The position numbers and the translations under genes were made by a program. Of a stretch of DNA of 5,219 nucleotides, positions 5,162 to 5,219 are shown one piece after another (position 1 is the first letter of the stretch; the number at the start of each line of letters is the position of its first letter). Under the pieces are notes generated by a model. That model had not been told where the DNA came from. It made no database searches and was given only the letters and a program-made list of their open reading frames with translations. Origin of the DNA: Nitrospiria bacterium (GTDB lineage Bacteria > Nitrospirota > CAKKRA01 > 9FT-COMBO-42-15); the NCBI GenBank assembly GCA_919902475.1, contig CAKKRA010000211.1, positions 1-5,219 on the forward strand. The letters run 5' to 3'.

Positions 5162-5219
5162 TGCGCAACGCAATTTCTAAAAAATTATTTGCAGAGGCGC
5201 AAAAATATATCCCCGGCGG
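5161..5219 (+). CDS. hemL: Glutamate-1-semialdehyde 2,1-aminomutase (HemL), N-terminal fragment cut by the right edge
   Basis: Only the first 19 codons are visible (MRNAISKKLFAEAQKYIPGG). The pattern SKKLF.EAQKYIPGG is the characteristic N-terminus of HemL, the PLP enzyme that converts glutamate-1-semialdehyde to 5-aminolevulinate, the first committed tetrapyrrole precursor. The ATG shares its A with the TGA of the upstream ahb gene. A strong purine-rich Shine-Dalgarno (GGGGAGGAGGG, 5147-5157) precedes it, so the two are co-transcribed and tightly coupled. The fragment is short, but the motif and the heme context agree well. The catalytic lysine and PLP site lie beyond the window. Confidence 0.85.
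   Translation, partial: MRNAISKKLFAEAQKYIPG

Overview
The window looks like ordinary chromosomal DNA of an anaerobic or microaerophilic diderm bacterium. The strongest clue is a siroheme-decarboxylase-type gene (ahbA/ahbB family) directly joined to hemL. This points to the alternative, siroheme-based heme pathway known from sulfate reducers, Nitrospirota, denitrifiers and many archaea. A lipoprotein with a normal lipobox, bacterial Shine-Dalgarno sites and sigma-70-like promoters indicate a bacterium. The moderate GC content and the gene style are compatible with Nitrospirota (Thermodesulfovibrionia-like) or Desulfobacterota. That placement is inference and cannot be settled from this sequence alone.

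Layout, left to right. (1) 1-436 is the C-terminal half of purC, SAICAR synthase of purine biosynthesis, entering from the left edge. (2) A perfect GC-rich palindrome (451-473) lies in the short gap. (3) 499-3108 is a complete 869-residue P2A-type, SERCA-like calcium-transporting ATPase. (4) A clear sigma-70 promoter (3141-3169) drives a compact two-gene toxin-antitoxin operon at 3202-3836. It encodes a ribbon-helix-helix VapB-like antitoxin and a PIN-domain VapC toxin, overlapping by ATGA. A small hairpin sits immediately before the toxin start. (5) On the minus strand, convergent to vapC, 3902-4498 encodes a small outer-membrane-type lipoprotein resembling the DUF4410 group. (6) A 174-bp divergent intergenic region (4499-4672) carries back-to-back promoters whose -35 boxes are mirror images, plus a 12-bp perfect palindrome in the lipoprotein leader. 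(7) 4673-5161 encodes the Lrp/AsnC-like siroheme decarboxylase subunit. It overlaps by one base the start of hemL (5161 onward), which runs off the right edge.

Functionally these are separate units: purine synthesis, calcium export, a toxin-antitoxin module, an envelope lipoprotein and the start of a heme operon. In the heme operon HemL makes 5-aminolevulinate, the tetrapyrrole precursor, and the Ahb protein acts downstream on siroheme. I do not see a clearly new multi-gene system. The most useful second-look items are the likely mis-annotation trap of the Ahb protein as a regulator, the mirrored divergent promoter with its palindrome, the hairpin over the vapC ribosome-binding region, and the Glu-to-Gln change at a calcium-site position of the ATPase. 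No stretch over 300 bases lacks a gene.
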